From NCBI GenBank assembly GCA_023378865.1, contig JAMCSP010000026.1:1-53797 (forward strand): a stretch of 53,797 bases of DNA. The letters are read 5' to 3'. Origin of the DNA: Candidatus Parvarchaeota archaeon (GTDB lineage: Archaea > Nanobdellota > Nanobdellia > Parvarchaeales > Parvarchaeaceae). The notes below the pieces were generated by a model. It was not told the DNA's origin and did not search any database. It saw only the letters and a program-made list of their open reading frames with translations. Positions 40,494 through 48,869 of this stretch are shown here, piece after piece. A program made the position numbers and the translations under genes. Every line of letters starts with the position of its first letter. Position 1 is the stretch's first letter.

Positions 40494-42020
40494 ATGGAAG
40501 AGGAAAAAATTATAAGGATGCTTAATAAGACTGATAAGATTTTGCTTTCTGCTATTGAAAAGGAGGACATGTTTTCAAGCGAGATAGAGTTAAAATACGC
40601 ATTGGAGAGAGCTGCAGTAATAAACTCAGCAAGGAAGCTTTTTTCGCTGGGCCTGGTTAAAATCGATAACATAACAGCAAATAAACTAAGACTTACTCCT
40701 CTTGGGCAGAAATATCTGAAAGAAGGACTGCCTGAATACAGAGTATTTGATTTTTTAAAAAGGAATGAGACAGTGGAATACAAGCAACTTTTTTACAGTA
40801 TTCCTATGGAGAAAAATGAGTTAAACGCATCAATAGGGGTATTGAAAAAAATGTTAGCAATAAATGTCGAAGGGGGAAAAATAACCGTAAATACCGATAA
40901 ATTAGAAAAAGTGGAAGAGCAAAATGAAGTTTTACAGGCGGTAGAAAAGGAACAGAATGTAAATTACGATGGCATAGCAGATCTTATAAGGCGCGGAATA
41001 ATCGAACAAGCAAGCGAAATAAGGGAAAAATTCTCCATAACCCAGCTTGGAATAAAAATACTAAAAAACAGTGAATTTACAGTAGAGTATGTAGACAAAC
41101 TTTCTCCTGGCAACATTAAAAACTGGAATGGATTGAAATTCAGGGAATACAGCGAAAAACCCGAGATATTTGATTCTTTATCAGGTAATTTAAATGTTAA
41201 GACAAAATTCATCTCATTGATAAAAGATGCCATGATCTCTATGGGCTTCTCCGAAATGCACAGTAATTACGTCGAATCTACTTTTTGGAACTTCGATGTT
41301 ATGATGTTCAGACAGGACCATCCGGACAGAGACATACAGGATACTGTTTACTTAAACGGAGGAAAGGCAACTATCCCGGCAAAGCTTATCAAAGAAGTAA
41401 AAAACGTTTATGAGCACGGGTTTTTTTCTTCCAGGTATAATGAATCCATAGGGTATAGAAGAACGTTTGATAAATTCAAAAGTGATTCTCTTATAATGCG
41501 CGGCCACACTACTGCAACAACCTTTAGATATATTTATGAATTTATCTCAAAAAACAAGGATAAACCGGCAAAGTTTTTTTCAGTCGATAAGGGCTTCAGG
41601 AATGAAACTATGGATAATACTCATTTACTTGAGCTTTATCAGATAGAGGGAGTAGTATACGATGACAATCTTACAGTTTCTGACCTTATAGGTTACATAA
41701 AACAATTTTATAAAAAAATAGGAATAGAAAATATAAGACTCAAGCCAACTTATAATCCTTACACAGAACCCAGCTTGGAGATACAGGCTTTCAGCCCCAA
41801 GCTTAAAAGGTGGCTTGAAGTGGGAAATTCCGGTGTGTTTCGGCCTGAAACTCTTAAGCCGTTCGGCATAAATAAAAATATAGTTGCATGGGGTTTCGGA
41901 ATGGAAAGAATGCTGAATCTTAAGCTTGGTATGGCAGATATCCGGGATCTTTATGGGGCATATACCGACTTGGATCTTTTAAGGCAGATCGAATCTGCCA
42001 GGGTGTTTGGTGAATTTTGA
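40494..42020 (+). CDS. pheS: phenylalanyl-tRNA synthetase alpha subunit
   Basis: The 508-aa subunit carries the class II catalytic core: motif 1 region NYVESTFWNFD, motif 2 RGHTTATTFRYI and KFFSVDKGFRNETMDNTH, and motif 3 GFGMERML near the end. The N-terminus has archaeal/eukaryotic winged-helix tRNA-binding segments (residues 1-90). It is directly followed by pheT with its stop 1 bp before the next start. Confidence 0.95.
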   Translation: MEEEKIIRMLNKTDKILLSAIEKEDMFSSEIELKYALERAAVINSARKLFSLGLVKIDNITANKLRLTPLGQKYLKEGLPEYRVFDFLKRNETVEYKQLFYSIPMEKNELNASIGVLKKMLAINVEGGKITVNTDKLEKVEEQNEVLQAVEKEQNVNYDGIADLIRRGIIEQASEIREKFSITQLGIKILKNSEFTVEYVDKLSPGNIKNWNGLKFREYSEKPEIFDSLSGNLNVKTKFISLIKDAMISMGFSEMHSNYVESTFWNFDVMMFRQDHPDRDIQDTVYLNGGKATIPAKLIKEVKNVYEHGFFSSRYNESIGYRRTFDKFKSDSLIMRGHTTATTFRYIYEFISKNKDKPAKFFSVDKGFRNETMDNTHLLELYQIEGVVYDDNLTVSDLIGYIKQFYKKIGIENIRLKPTYNPYTEPSLEIQAFSPKLKRWLEVGNSGVFRPETLKPFGINKNIVAWGFGMERMLNLKLGMADIRDLYGAYTDLDLLRQIESARVFGEF

Positions 42021-43664
42021 ATGGTAATGCTCAATTATGGAATTGATGAGATAAATAAAGCAATTGGAAAGAAGCTTAAGCTTGCAGACTACGAAAGGAT
42101 AGCCCTAAAGTTCGGATTGGATTTAGATGAAGGGGAAAACGTGCTTAATTTTGAGCTTACTTCTGACAGGACGGACATAGTTTCAAAATATTCGCTTGCA
42201 CACGTATTTGCCAGCCAGCTTGGCATAAAGATGAAAAGAAATCTCTCAATCAGCAGGGGAAAGGAAGGAGTTTTAGTTGATAATACCGAGAGGAAATTTG
42301 TCAACGTTCTTCATGTTGTTCTTGATAACAAAGTAGGAGAGGACTTAAATGAGATTATCTCTATCCAGGAAAGATTGGATAGAAACGTTGGCAGGAACCG
42401 GAAAAAATCTGCCATAGGATTTTTTGACTATGAAAAAATATCATTTCCGATAAAATACTGTGAAATTCAAAAAGAGGATGTAAGCTTTATACCTCTTGGA
42501 AGTTCTTCTCCGAAAAACTACAATCAGATAATGAAAGAAGTAAAGCAGTCAGTGGAATACAAAGATTTAATTCCTAAGAAGCCGATAGTGTGGATCGATA
42601 GTAAAAATAACATAATCGCTATGCCCCCAATAATAAACGCAGATAACTATTCTATAAACGAAAACACAAAAGAATTGTTTATAGATGTAACAGGGACTGA
42701 CAAGGAAACTGTAAATGCAGTGACTAAGATACTTATATACAACTTTCAGTTCCTAGGTAAAGTTTCAATTATTCCGGCAAAATACAAGAGCAATGCGGCA
42801 TCTACTGGTTTTTCATTGGAAACGCACGGGTTTTATTTAAACGAAGATTCGATAGAATCTGTACTTGGGAAAAGAATAACAAAGGAGCAGGCAGTTAAAA
42901 TACTGTCAGCGATGGATTATAGCATTAAATCCCTAGGCAAAGACATTATTGTCAAGCCCCCTTTTTACAGACAGGATGTTATGCACCAGGTTGACATAAT
43001 AGATGATATAATGCGGTCTTTTGGAGTCGATAATATAAATGAAAAAGTTCCGCATTCATATACAGAAGGCAGTTTTCTTTCCAATCATTACCTTATACAG
43101 AACATAAAGCAGGCATTAGTTGGTTTCGGCTATCAAGAAATAGACATAAACGCACTTACGAATGAAAAATATCAGTTTGCTGACACTTTCATTGAGGGAG
43201 AAGATTACGTAAGTCTGCTACAGCTTAAGAGCGGTGATGTTACTATGGTCAGCAGGTATATATTTCCCGAGTTATTGAGGCTTATTTCAAACAATCTGCA
43301 TAAGAAATTTCCTCAAAAGATATTCTCAGTGTCAGAAATAGTACAAGAAGGAAATTCTGATGTTACCTTCAAAAATAGGCTAAAACTTTCATTTGTATCG
43401 TGTGAGAAGGATGCAAACGTAACAGATACTTTGTCAATAATTAAAAAAGTGCTTTCAGATGCATTTGCAGTTAAATCAATATCCACAAATTACGTCGATA
43501 AGAAATACATTAAAACTTTCATAACAGGAAGAGCTTACAACATAATTGCTGACGGAAAGGAAGTAGGGTTCGCAGGCGAACTCCACCCTAGGGTTTTGAA
43601 TTCTTTCGGAATAGAACTACCGGTTTCATTGGCCGAGATATACATTGACGGGTTTGAAAAATGA
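42021..43664 (+). CDS. pheT: phenylalanyl-tRNA synthetase beta subunit
   Basis: The archaeal/eukaryotic-type beta subunit is 547 aa, with the B3/B4 editing-domain segment around NRKKSAIGFFDYEKI, the B5 segment VKPPFYRQDVMHQVDIIDDIMRSFGVDNI and the C-terminal FAGELHPRVL. It forms the alpha2-beta2 enzyme with pheS. Its stop overlaps the MBF1-like gene by 4 bp. Confidence 0.95.
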   Translation: MVMLNYGIDEINKAIGKKLKLADYERIALKFGLDLDEGENVLNFELTSDRTDIVSKYSLAHVFASQLGIKMKRNLSISRGKEGVLVDNTERKFVNVLHVVLDNKVGEDLNEIISIQERLDRNVGRNRKKSAIGFFDYEKISFPIKYCEIQKEDVSFIPLGSSSPKNYNQIMKEVKQSVEYKDLIPKKPIVWIDSKNNIIAMPPIINADNYSINENTKELFIDVTGTDKETVNAVTKILIYNFQFLGKVSIIPAKYKSNAASTGFSLETHGFYLNEDSIESVLGKRITKEQAVKILSAMDYSIKSLGKDIIVKPPFYRQDVMHQVDIIDDIMRSFGVDNINEKVPHSYTEGSFLSNHYLIQNIKQALVGFGYQEIDINALTNEKYQFADTFIEGEDYVSLLQLKSGDVTMVSRYIFPELLRLISNNLHKKFPQKIFSVSEIVQEGNSDVTFKNRLKLSFVSCEKDANVTDTLSIIKKVLSDAFAVKSISTNYVDKKYIKTFITGRAYNIIADGKEVGFAGELHPRVLNSFGIELPVSLAEIYIDGFEK

Positions 43665-44101
43665 ATTGTGAAATATGTGGTGCGTTTGAAGAGAACCTTT
43701 TCAGGACCGAAGTCGAGGGGGCAGTAATGAACCTCTGCAAAAACTGTTCAAAATACGGAAAAGTTATAGGGGATTCTGTTCAGGCAAGCAGCCAAGTACA
43801 GAGAAAGGCTGAAAGTGAAAGCCAGCTTAGATATGATTATTTAAATGAGATAAAGCATGCGCTGAATGAAAACGGGCTTTCAATCGAAGAAGTATCGGAA
43901 AGCATAAGATGTTCTCCAAAAGACCTAAAAAAGGTAGTAAACGGAGAAATGCTGCCGGATAAAAATATAACCGAAAAGCTTGAAAAATTATTAAAGATAT
44001 CTCTATATGAAATTGATTTTGTTTCCGACTCAGCTTTCAAAAAAGACACAGATGAATTGTCATTTGGGGATGTTGTTGACATCAAGAGAAGTAAAAAATA
44101 A
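43661..44101 (+). CDS. MBF1-like archaeal transcription factor
   Basis: The 146-aa protein opens with a zinc ribbon (CEIC...CKNC, residues 3-29) followed by a basic linker and a helix-turn-helix (residues 60-120: NENGLSIEEVSESIRCSPKDLKKVVNGEMLPDKN). This is the archaeal multiprotein-bridging-factor layout. The homologous eukaryotic factor links TBP to regulators. It is coupled to pheT by a 4-bp overlap. Confidence 0.85.
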   Translation: MNCEICGAFEENLFRTEVEGAVMNLCKNCSKYGKVIGDSVQASSQVQRKAESESQLRYDYLNEIKHALNENGLSIEEVSESIRCSPKDLKKVVNGEMLPDKNITEKLEKLLKISLYEIDFVSDSAFKKDTDELSFGDVVDIKRSKK

Positions 44102-44106
44102 ATGTA

Positions 44107-44189
44107 GCAGAGGTAACGAAGCGGTCAAACGTGTAAGGCTTAGGACCTTATGGCTTAGGCCTTCGAGGGTTCAAATCCCTCCCTCTGCA
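44107..44189 (+). tRNA. tRNA-Leu (UAG)
   Basis: The acceptor GCAGAGG pairs with CCTCTGC and the discriminator is A. The anticodon arm TAAGG/CCTTA surrounds CTTAGGA, giving anticodon TAG. A long variable arm (TGGCTTAGGCCTTC) is typical for tRNA-Leu. No intron is present. Confidence 0.93.
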
Positions 44190-44219
44190 TTTCTTTTATG
44201 CAAAAAGCCCAATGATAAA

Positions 44220-44229
44220 CTTAAATACT
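44220..44229 (+). promoter_or_regulatory. TATA box of sepF
   Basis: CTTAAATACT predicts a transcript start near 44250 and a leader of about 30 nt before the ATG at 44280. Confidence 0.45.
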
Positions 44230-44268
44230 AAAATTTGCTTATCTTCTTTAGTATTAAGATTAAGTTGT

Positions 44269-44274
44269 GAGGTG
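44269..44274 (+). promoter_or_regulatory. Shine-Dalgarno deciding the sepF start
   Basis: GAGGTG lies 5 nt before the ATG at 44280. It favours that start over the in-frame GTG at 44274, which overlaps the SD itself. Confidence 0.6.
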
Positions 44275-44279
44275 TGAAC

Positions 44280-44684
44280 ATGGTAAATCTTCCGTTTGAT
44301 AATTTCTTGAATATATTCAAGAAGAATGTAAATGTGGATTCCTCCAATCAGGGAAATGACTACGTTGAATTAGAGGTTGAGCAAGGGGACAAGCCTATGG
44401 CTAAAATATACGTGAAATACTACAATCTCAATAAGTTTGAGGACGCGAGTGCCATATTAAATGACATTCGTTCCGGGTATACATTATCCTTCATAAAGAT
44501 CAAAGAGATAAGGGAAAAAGGAGGAGTAGATGAGCTAAAAAGAACGATTTCTAAATTAAAGAAAAGCGCAGATGCTGCAGAAGCACAGATAATCGGCGTA
44601 GATGAAGATTATCTTTTAGTAGTGCCTGATTTTGTAAAGGTTGAAAAAGGAGAAGTATTGAGCAGTCAAGACAGCAAGGTTTAA
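44280..44684 (+). CDS. sepF: SepF-like cell-division protein
   Basis: The protein of 134 aa has an N-terminal short amphipathic segment (LPFDNFLNIFKKN) that may bind the membrane, then the SepF domain with YVELEV, AKIYVKYYNLNKFEDASAIL and DYLLVVPDFVKV. SepF anchors FtsZ to the membrane in archaea and bacteria. No ftsZ is in this window. Start chosen by the SD at 44269-44274. Confidence 0.85.
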   Translation: MVNLPFDNFLNIFKKNVNVDSSNQGNDYVELEVEQGDKPMAKIYVKYYNLNKFEDASAILNDIRSGYTLSFIKIKEIREKGGVDELKRTISKLKKSADAAEAQIIGVDEDYLLVVPDFVKVEKGEVLSSQDSKV

Positions 44685-44685
44685 C

Positions 44686-45012
44686 CTACTCGGAATTTTC
44701 TGCTTCTTTCGAATAATAAGCAGAGTTTATAGCTCCCATATCTGAGTCTTTTGTTATACTCAGCATAGTAAGCGACTTAACTGGATTAGCATCTTCCTTT
44801 TCTCCGTCGATTTTTACGGTATTAAATGAAAATGAAAGATCTTCAAAAAATTCTGCGGCACTTTTATCGATTCCTACTACGCTTGGCTTTGCAGTATTAA
44901 GTATATCTTTAACCTCGCTTAAGTTCTTTACCCTGTGTACCTGCACAGAATTATTTATTATTACTGCTACTATAATTCTGCCCTGATTTACCGCTATTCC
45001 CGCTCGTGTCAT
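44686..45012 (-). CDS. hypothetical protein, possible RNase H-like fold
   Basis: The 108-aa protein has a beginning GIAVNQGRIIVAVI and later VVGIDKSAAEF, a strand pattern reminiscent of RNase H-like folds, but no firm catalytic motif is seen. It overlaps the HemK gene by 62 bp in another frame, so one of the two boundaries may need correction. It converges with sepF. Confidence 0.5.
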   Translation of the reverse strand: MTRAGIAVNQGRIIVAVIINNSVQVHRVKNLSEVKDILNTAKPSVVGIDKSAAEFFEDLSFSFNTVKIDGEKEDANPVKSLTMLSITKDSDMGAINSAYYSKEAENSE

Positions 45013-45568
45013 ATATTTTTATAAGGATAAGCTCCTCGAAGAAAAAATTAACCGAAGATAACTTCTCAAAGCTAAGTCTTAAACGCTTTATCTCCTTATA
45101 TACTTTATCCGTATCATAAACGGTTGACAGGATGATAAATGCATTTCCCCTGTCTTTAAGGTGTGCTTTTAGTGAATGTATTAAGTCCATAGTGAGTTCA
45201 CTGCCTTCCTTTCCGCCGCTTAAAGCATGGTTTACCCACTTGCTTTCCTTTTTTTCTGGCAGATAGGGCGGATTTGCGTATATAACATCAAATTTTCTAT
45301 TTCCAAGAGAAGAGAATAAGTCTGACAGTATGCATTCAACGTTTTTAATCCCATTCCTCTTTGCATTGTATTTTATTGCCTTTATCGCATAAGGGTTTAT
45401 GTCTGCAAATGTAATCTTCTCGGCTCTATCCGCAGCATTTAATCCTATTATGCCGCTGCCTGCAAACATGTCAAGTACTTCACCATGTGCGTATTTTACT
45501 GCGGTCAAAAGAAGAAAGCTGTCTTCGGCAGGAGGGTAAACCCCTTTGAATTCCTTTATGTACACCAT
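44951..45568 (-). CDS. HemK/Mtq2-family protein methyltransferase
   Basis: The SAM-dependent methyltransferase has DMFAGSGIIGLNA (SAM-binding motif I), FADINPYA, and the NPPYLP catalytic motif of the Gln methyltransferases. Mtq2-like archaeal members methylate release factor aRF1 at the GGQ Gln. At about 205 aa it matches the single-domain form. I place the start at the ATG 45568 (MVYIKEFKG), with 45592 as an alternative. The C-terminal 21 residues overlap the next gene and are low-complexity, so are likely not structured. Confidence 0.85.
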   Translation of the reverse strand: MVYIKEFKGVYPPAEDSFLLLTAVKYAHGEVLDMFAGSGIIGLNAADRAEKITFADINPYAIKAIKYNAKRNGIKNVECILSDLFSSLGNRKFDVIYANPPYLPEKKESKWVNHALSGGKEGSELTMDLIHSLKAHLKDRGNAFIILSTVYDTDKVYKEIKRLRLSFEKLSSVNFFFEELILIKIYDTSGNSGKSGQNYSSSNNK

Positions 45569-45603
45569 ATCGAAACACTTATTAACAATCAATACTAGAT
45601 TAA

Positions 45604-46071
45604 ATGATAAATATGAAAGGATTCAGGAACTATTTATTGCTTGCTTTATTGATAGTGCTTTTGATCGGGTTTATTGCAGCTGGAAAAACTTCTCCTGCTT
45701 ACAAAGCACCGGTAGTTCATACCATAAACTGCAATTCCGTTAATCTCGGATTTAGCTATACTGCAAGTGCTAATGTAAAAGCACCTGAAAACACTAACAC
45801 ATTTTTTACCATAGGAGTAAATAACACTGGCAATGTAACTGAAGATATTGCTTTGACTGTAAAACCGTCTGAAAGCGTGCCATTTTCTGTCCAAGTTGCT
45901 AATTCTACAGAGCTTAATGTTAGTACAAGAGGATACACAAGTTTTGGAGTTTACTCTCCCTCAAAAATAGGAAATTATTCAGTTGTCGCAAACCTGTCGG
46001 CGAGTTATCTTAACTGCGTAAATTATAAGATAATACCTATAAACGTAACAGTGGTAAACTCTACCAGTTAA
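45604..46071 (+). CDS. secreted or membrane-anchored beta-rich protein
   Basis: The 155-aa protein begins with one hydrophobic helix (about residues 10-26: LLLALLIVLLIGFIAAG), a signal peptide or anchor. Next comes a Thr/Ser/Asn/Val-rich beta-sandwich-like domain with many N-x-S/T sites, of the CARDB/BACON-like kind. It has two cysteines near the ends. No known family is recognised. The stop overlaps the ATG of the OB-fold gene by 1 bp (TAATG). Confidence 0.65.
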   Translation: MINMKGFRNYLLLALLIVLLIGFIAAGKTSPAYKAPVVHTINCNSVNLGFSYTASANVKAPENTNTFFTIGVNNTGNVTEDIALTVKPSESVPFSVQVANSTELNVSTRGYTSFGVYSPSKIGNYSVVANLSASYLNCVNYKIIPINVTVVNSTS

Positions 46072-46406
46072 TGGAAAATCAGGTAATAAAGGATACTGAG
46101 ATTAAGGAGATAAAAGAAGACAATGCAAGAATCAGGTTCGTCGGAAAAGTGATTTCATTTGATGATAAAACCGGCGTGTTTGAGGTAGAAGATGGTGATC
46201 AAAGAATCACATGCCTTCCAAATTATCAGGAAAATGTGAAGTTAGAATCTGCAGAGTTAGTTCTTGTTACTGGAAGAAGCATTGCCGCGGATTCATCTTT
46301 TGAGGTAAGGGCAGACAAGACGGAAAAGATAAATATAAATGATTACAATAATTACAAAAAGTATTTAATAATAAGAAATGATCTATTAAGTAGCAATGGA
46401 AGCTGA
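46071..46406 (+). CDS. OB-fold protein, RPA/Stn1-like
   Basis: The 111-aa protein has the OB-fold strand pattern ARIRFVGKVISFDDKTGVFEVEDGDQRITC followed by LVLVTGRS, like the RPA32/RPA14 or Stn1 OB folds that bind single-stranded DNA. It overlaps PCNA by 11 bp and precedes it, suggesting a replication or repair role. Specific function is inferred. Confidence 0.68.
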   Translation: MENQVIKDTEIKEIKEDNARIRFVGKVISFDDKTGVFEVEDGDQRITCLPNYQENVKLESAELVLVTGRSIAADSSFEVRADKTEKININDYNNYKKYLIIRNDLLSSNGS

Positions 46407-47136
46407 ATTCAAGGATGCAGAAGTTTTTAAGAAGATGATGGACACAATAGGCAGTTTAATGTCTGATGTTTCTATAGACTTTAATGAAGAAGGATTTGCA
46501 ATAAAAGCAATGGATCCTGCTAACATAGCAATGGTCCTTTTTGAGGCTAAAAAATCCATATTTTCGAATTTCAACATAGAAAAGCCTGTAAAAATATCCG
46601 TTTCATTGGATGATCTAAATGGCATACTTAGACTGGCCAAGAAAGAGGATAAGATAAAGATGTCAGATTCGAAGAACAGGCTGATAATAGATATAAATGG
46701 CAGGAACAAGCAGCACTTTGGTATACCTTTAATAGATGAGAATTATACTGCACAGAAGATACCTCAGCTTAAGTTTACTGCAGAGGTTACTGTTTTAAGT
46801 TCTCTTATAAAGGATTCTGTAAAAGCGGCTTCCTTAGTTGACGATTCAATATACTTTACGGTTGACCGGCCCAGATTCATAATAAGTTCAAAAAGCGAAG
46901 AAAAGGAGTTTTCACAGGAGTTATCAATAAACGATAACAAGGAGATATTTGATTTAAAGTCCGAATCAACGACAAGGTCAAAGTACTCAATAGACTATCT
47001 TTCAAAGTTTATGTACGCCGTTGATCCAGAGAAGCCTATAAAACTTTCATTTTCAAACAATTATCCTCTTAAGATGGATTATGAAATAAATTCAGATGCA
47101 GTGATGTCGTTTATTCTTGCAAACAGGCTTGAGTAA
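46396..47136 (+). CDS. pcn: DNA polymerase sliding clamp PCNA
   Basis: The 246-aa clamp has the PCNA patterns VSIDFNEEGFAIKAMDPANIAMV, FSNFNIEKPVKISVSLDDLNGILR, and the C-terminal YAVDPEKPIKLSFSNNYPLKMDYEI. It forms the trimeric ring that tethers replication and repair enzymes. It is coupled to the preceding OB-fold gene. Length is standard. Confidence 0.95.
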   Translation: MEAEFKDAEVFKKMMDTIGSLMSDVSIDFNEEGFAIKAMDPANIAMVLFEAKKSIFSNFNIEKPVKISVSLDDLNGILRLAKKEDKIKMSDSKNRLIIDINGRNKQHFGIPLIDENYTAQKIPQLKFTAEVTVLSSLIKDSVKAASLVDDSIYFTVDRPRFIISSKSEEKEFSQELSINDNKEIFDLKSESTTRSKYSIDYLSKFMYAVDPEKPIKLSFSNNYPLKMDYEINSDAVMSFILANRLE

Positions 47137-47574
47137 TTAGAAAACGTAAAGTTCATCTTCGTATAAGTCTATGTCTTTAAGAAGAGCGGGTAGTGAATGG
47201 AAGTCTACTGCCAGCACCTTTTCTCCACCTTCTTTATGCATTAGCAATGAATTTGTTTTGTTTTTTGTAACCAGCAGTATTATGTTCTTTTTTTTCTTTT
47301 CCCCTTCCTTCTCAATAAAATTGTTGGCCCTTATCAGTTGGCTTTTCACAAATTCCCTTTCTTTCTCAGGCGGTATATATGAATGGTTTTTGCAGTCCAC
47401 AAAAAATCTTCTGTTTTTATCCTGTGCTATAAAATCAATCTGAAAACGCCTGTAAGTCTTAAATCTTATGTCCCGGTCTACTGCATAATCAAATTTTTCA
47501 AATATGTCAGCAGTATCATTTTCGAACTTTTTCCATTGATTACTGTCTTTCTTAAATTCCGTTCCGAAATACAT
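47137..47574 (-). CDS. PD-(D/E)XK-type nuclease-like protein
   Basis: The 145-aa protein has the core layout of the superfamily: helix with E18 (WKKFENDTAD), a strand with D47 (RRFQIDFIAQ) and the D60-C-K62 pair (FFVDCKNH). It resembles Mrr-like or Hjc-like restriction/resolvase folds. It converges with pcn with no gap, so a role in DNA repair or defence is possible. Activity is inferred. Confidence 0.68.
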   Translation of the reverse strand: MYFGTEFKKDSNQWKKFENDTADIFEKFDYAVDRDIRFKTYRRFQIDFIAQDKNRRFFVDCKNHSYIPPEKEREFVKSQLIRANNFIEKEGEKKKKNIILLVTKNKTNSLLMHKEGGEKVLAVDFHSLPALLKDIDLYEDELYVF

Positions 47575-47612
47575 AAGATATATAAAAGAGGCATATTAAT
47601 AAATTGTATCAA

Positions 47613-47683
47613 GCATCGGTAGTCCAGTGGTAAGACACTACCCTGCCACGGTGGAGACCCGGGTTCGAATCCCGGCCGATGCA
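47613..47683 (+). tRNA. tRNA-Gly (GCC)
   Basis: The acceptor GCATCGG pairs with CCGATGC and the discriminator is A. The anticodon arm CTACC/GGTGG surrounds CTGCCAC, giving anticodon GCC. The T arm is CCGGGTTCGAATCCCGG. No intron is present. Confidence 0.94.
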
Positions 47684-48004
47684 TTACCTTTTCTGTTTTT
47701 TTAGCATAATCTTTATGTAGATCCAGCTTTCCAGGTTTTTTATCGGTCTTGTTATTGAGCCTTCTCCGAATATAGAGAGCAAAAGAAGAACCGCAGAAAC
47801 AGCAGTTATTATGTATATGAATGGATAAAGTATATTCATATAACCGAGTATAGCGGATATTATTATAGTTACAATAAACCCTACTTCCTTTCTGTAAAAG
47901 TAAGTTATTCCTACGCCGGCTATTATCATTGCAAAGAACAGGTATGCGATGTAAGGATTTGTCTGCACCATCGAATTTATCATTATGTACAGTATATTTG
48001 TCAT
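47684..48004 (-). CDS. small membrane protein, unknown
   Basis: The 106-aa protein has three hydrophobic helices at about residues 18-36, 41-58 and 60-80, then a basic tail (SWIYIKIMLKKQKR). Its start overlaps the pth2 stop by 4 bp (ATGA), so the two are co-translated. The 3' end abuts tRNA-Gly. No family recognised. Confidence 0.62.
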   Translation of the reverse strand: MTNILYIMINSMVQTNPYIAYLFFAMIIAGVGITYFYRKEVGFIVTIIISAILGYMNILYPFIYIITAVSAVLLLLSIFGEGSITRPIKNLESWIYIKIMLKKQKR

Positions 48005-48360
48005 AAAAGTTTTAGCTTTGCGGTTATTCTGTTTATTTCGTCTGTATAATAGGGCCCTATTCCGATTGCAGTTTCAGTTCCGGGAGGAACCTGCGTTTGA
48101 CCGGCATCTTTTACGACCTGAAATGGTATGCCGCTTCTTTTAAGCTTATTTTTCAGTTCCTCAAATTCATCCTGTTCGTTTACCTTCAATACTATTTTTG
48201 TTTCACCTTCTGCTAACCATTTTTTGGCTATTTCCGGATAATTTTTTTCAGTATTAAGAAAGCTCATAAGACTTGCATGAGAGCCCTGTGCTACCAATTT
48301 TCCTGCTCCCATCTTCAGGTCTTTCCTTAGTATTATAACCTGTTTTATATCTTTTTCCAT
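48001..48360 (-). CDS. pth2: peptidyl-tRNA hydrolase, archaeal/eukaryotic Pth2
   Basis: The 119-aa enzyme frees tRNA from stalled peptidyl-tRNA. It carries the Pth2 patterns QVIILRKDLKMGAGKLVAQGSHA, the WLAEGETKIVLKV segment, and the C-terminal IPFQVVKDAGQTQVPPGTETAIGIGP. It is complete and shares its stop with the next gene's start. Confidence 0.95.
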   Translation of the reverse strand: MEKDIKQVIILRKDLKMGAGKLVAQGSHASLMSFLNTEKNYPEIAKKWLAEGETKIVLKVNEQDEFEELKNKLKRSGIPFQVVKDAGQTQVPPGTETAIGIGPYYTDEINRITAKLKLL

Positions 48361-48412
48361 ATATTATCTATAACAGAAACATATAAATATGAATCTGATA
48401 ATAAACTAACAA

Positions 48413-48598
48413 ATGGCAGAAGAGTTAGTTGAAACGGGAAAGAATTTTTGCATATCCTGCGAAAGAGATATATCAATAATAGATGATTCTGTGGTGTTCA
48501 ACTGCCCTAATTGCGGTACCAAGATTTCAAGGTGCGGAAAATGCAGGGGAAGAGGAGTGAATTACACCTGCAAAGTATGCGGTTTTGTGGGGCCTTAA
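48413..48598 (+). CDS. small zinc-ribbon protein (HVO_2753-like)
   Basis: The 61-aa protein has four CxxC pairs: CISC, CPNC, CGKC and CKVC, giving two zinc ribbons. It resembles the short archaeal zinc-ribbon proteins of the HVO_2753/DUF1610 kind. A TATA-like CATATAAATA lies about 27 nt before the ATG. It is followed by EF1-beta with a 1-bp gap, a known archaeal linkage. Probable role in translation or nucleic-acid binding. Confidence 0.85.
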   Translation: MAEELVETGKNFCISCERDISIIDDSVVFNCPNCGTKISRCGKCRGRGVNYTCKVCGFVGP

Positions 48599-48599
48599 T

Positions 48600-48869
48600 A
48601 TGGGAAAGGTAGTAATAAAAATAAAGGCGCTTCCGAAAGATACTTCTTCTAATTTAGATGATGTATCAGAAAAAATAAAATCATTTCTTTCAAAATACGG
48701 TTCAATATACAAAGTGGAAGTGCAGCCCTTGGCATTCGGCTTAACAGTGATAATGATAACACTTGTAGCAGACGAAGAACAGGGAACTTCAAAGATCGAA
48801 GAGGCATTTGCGTCATTCACTGATGCAAGTCTGAGCATATCAGAAGTAAGCAGAGCACCGGATTTCTGA
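48600..48869 (+). CDS. ef1b: translation elongation factor 1-beta (aEF1B)
   Basis: The 89-aa guanine-nucleotide exchange factor for EF1-alpha has the pattern GKVVIKIKALPKDTSSNLDD, the LSKYGSIYKVEVQPLAFGLTVI core, and ends in SEVSRAPDF, typical of the archaeal form. The start is the ATG at 48600; an ATG at 48585 in the zinc-ribbon gene would add five residues unlike the family. Confidence 0.94.
   Translation: MGKVVIKIKALPKDTSSNLDDVSEKIKSFLSKYGSIYKVEVQPLAFGLTVIMITLVADEEQGTSKIEEAFASFTDASLSISEVSRAPDF

Noticed and set aside
44007-44231. 74-aa frame across the MBF1 end and tRNA-Leu
   Set aside because: It reads through the tRNA gene; both real genes explain the sequence.
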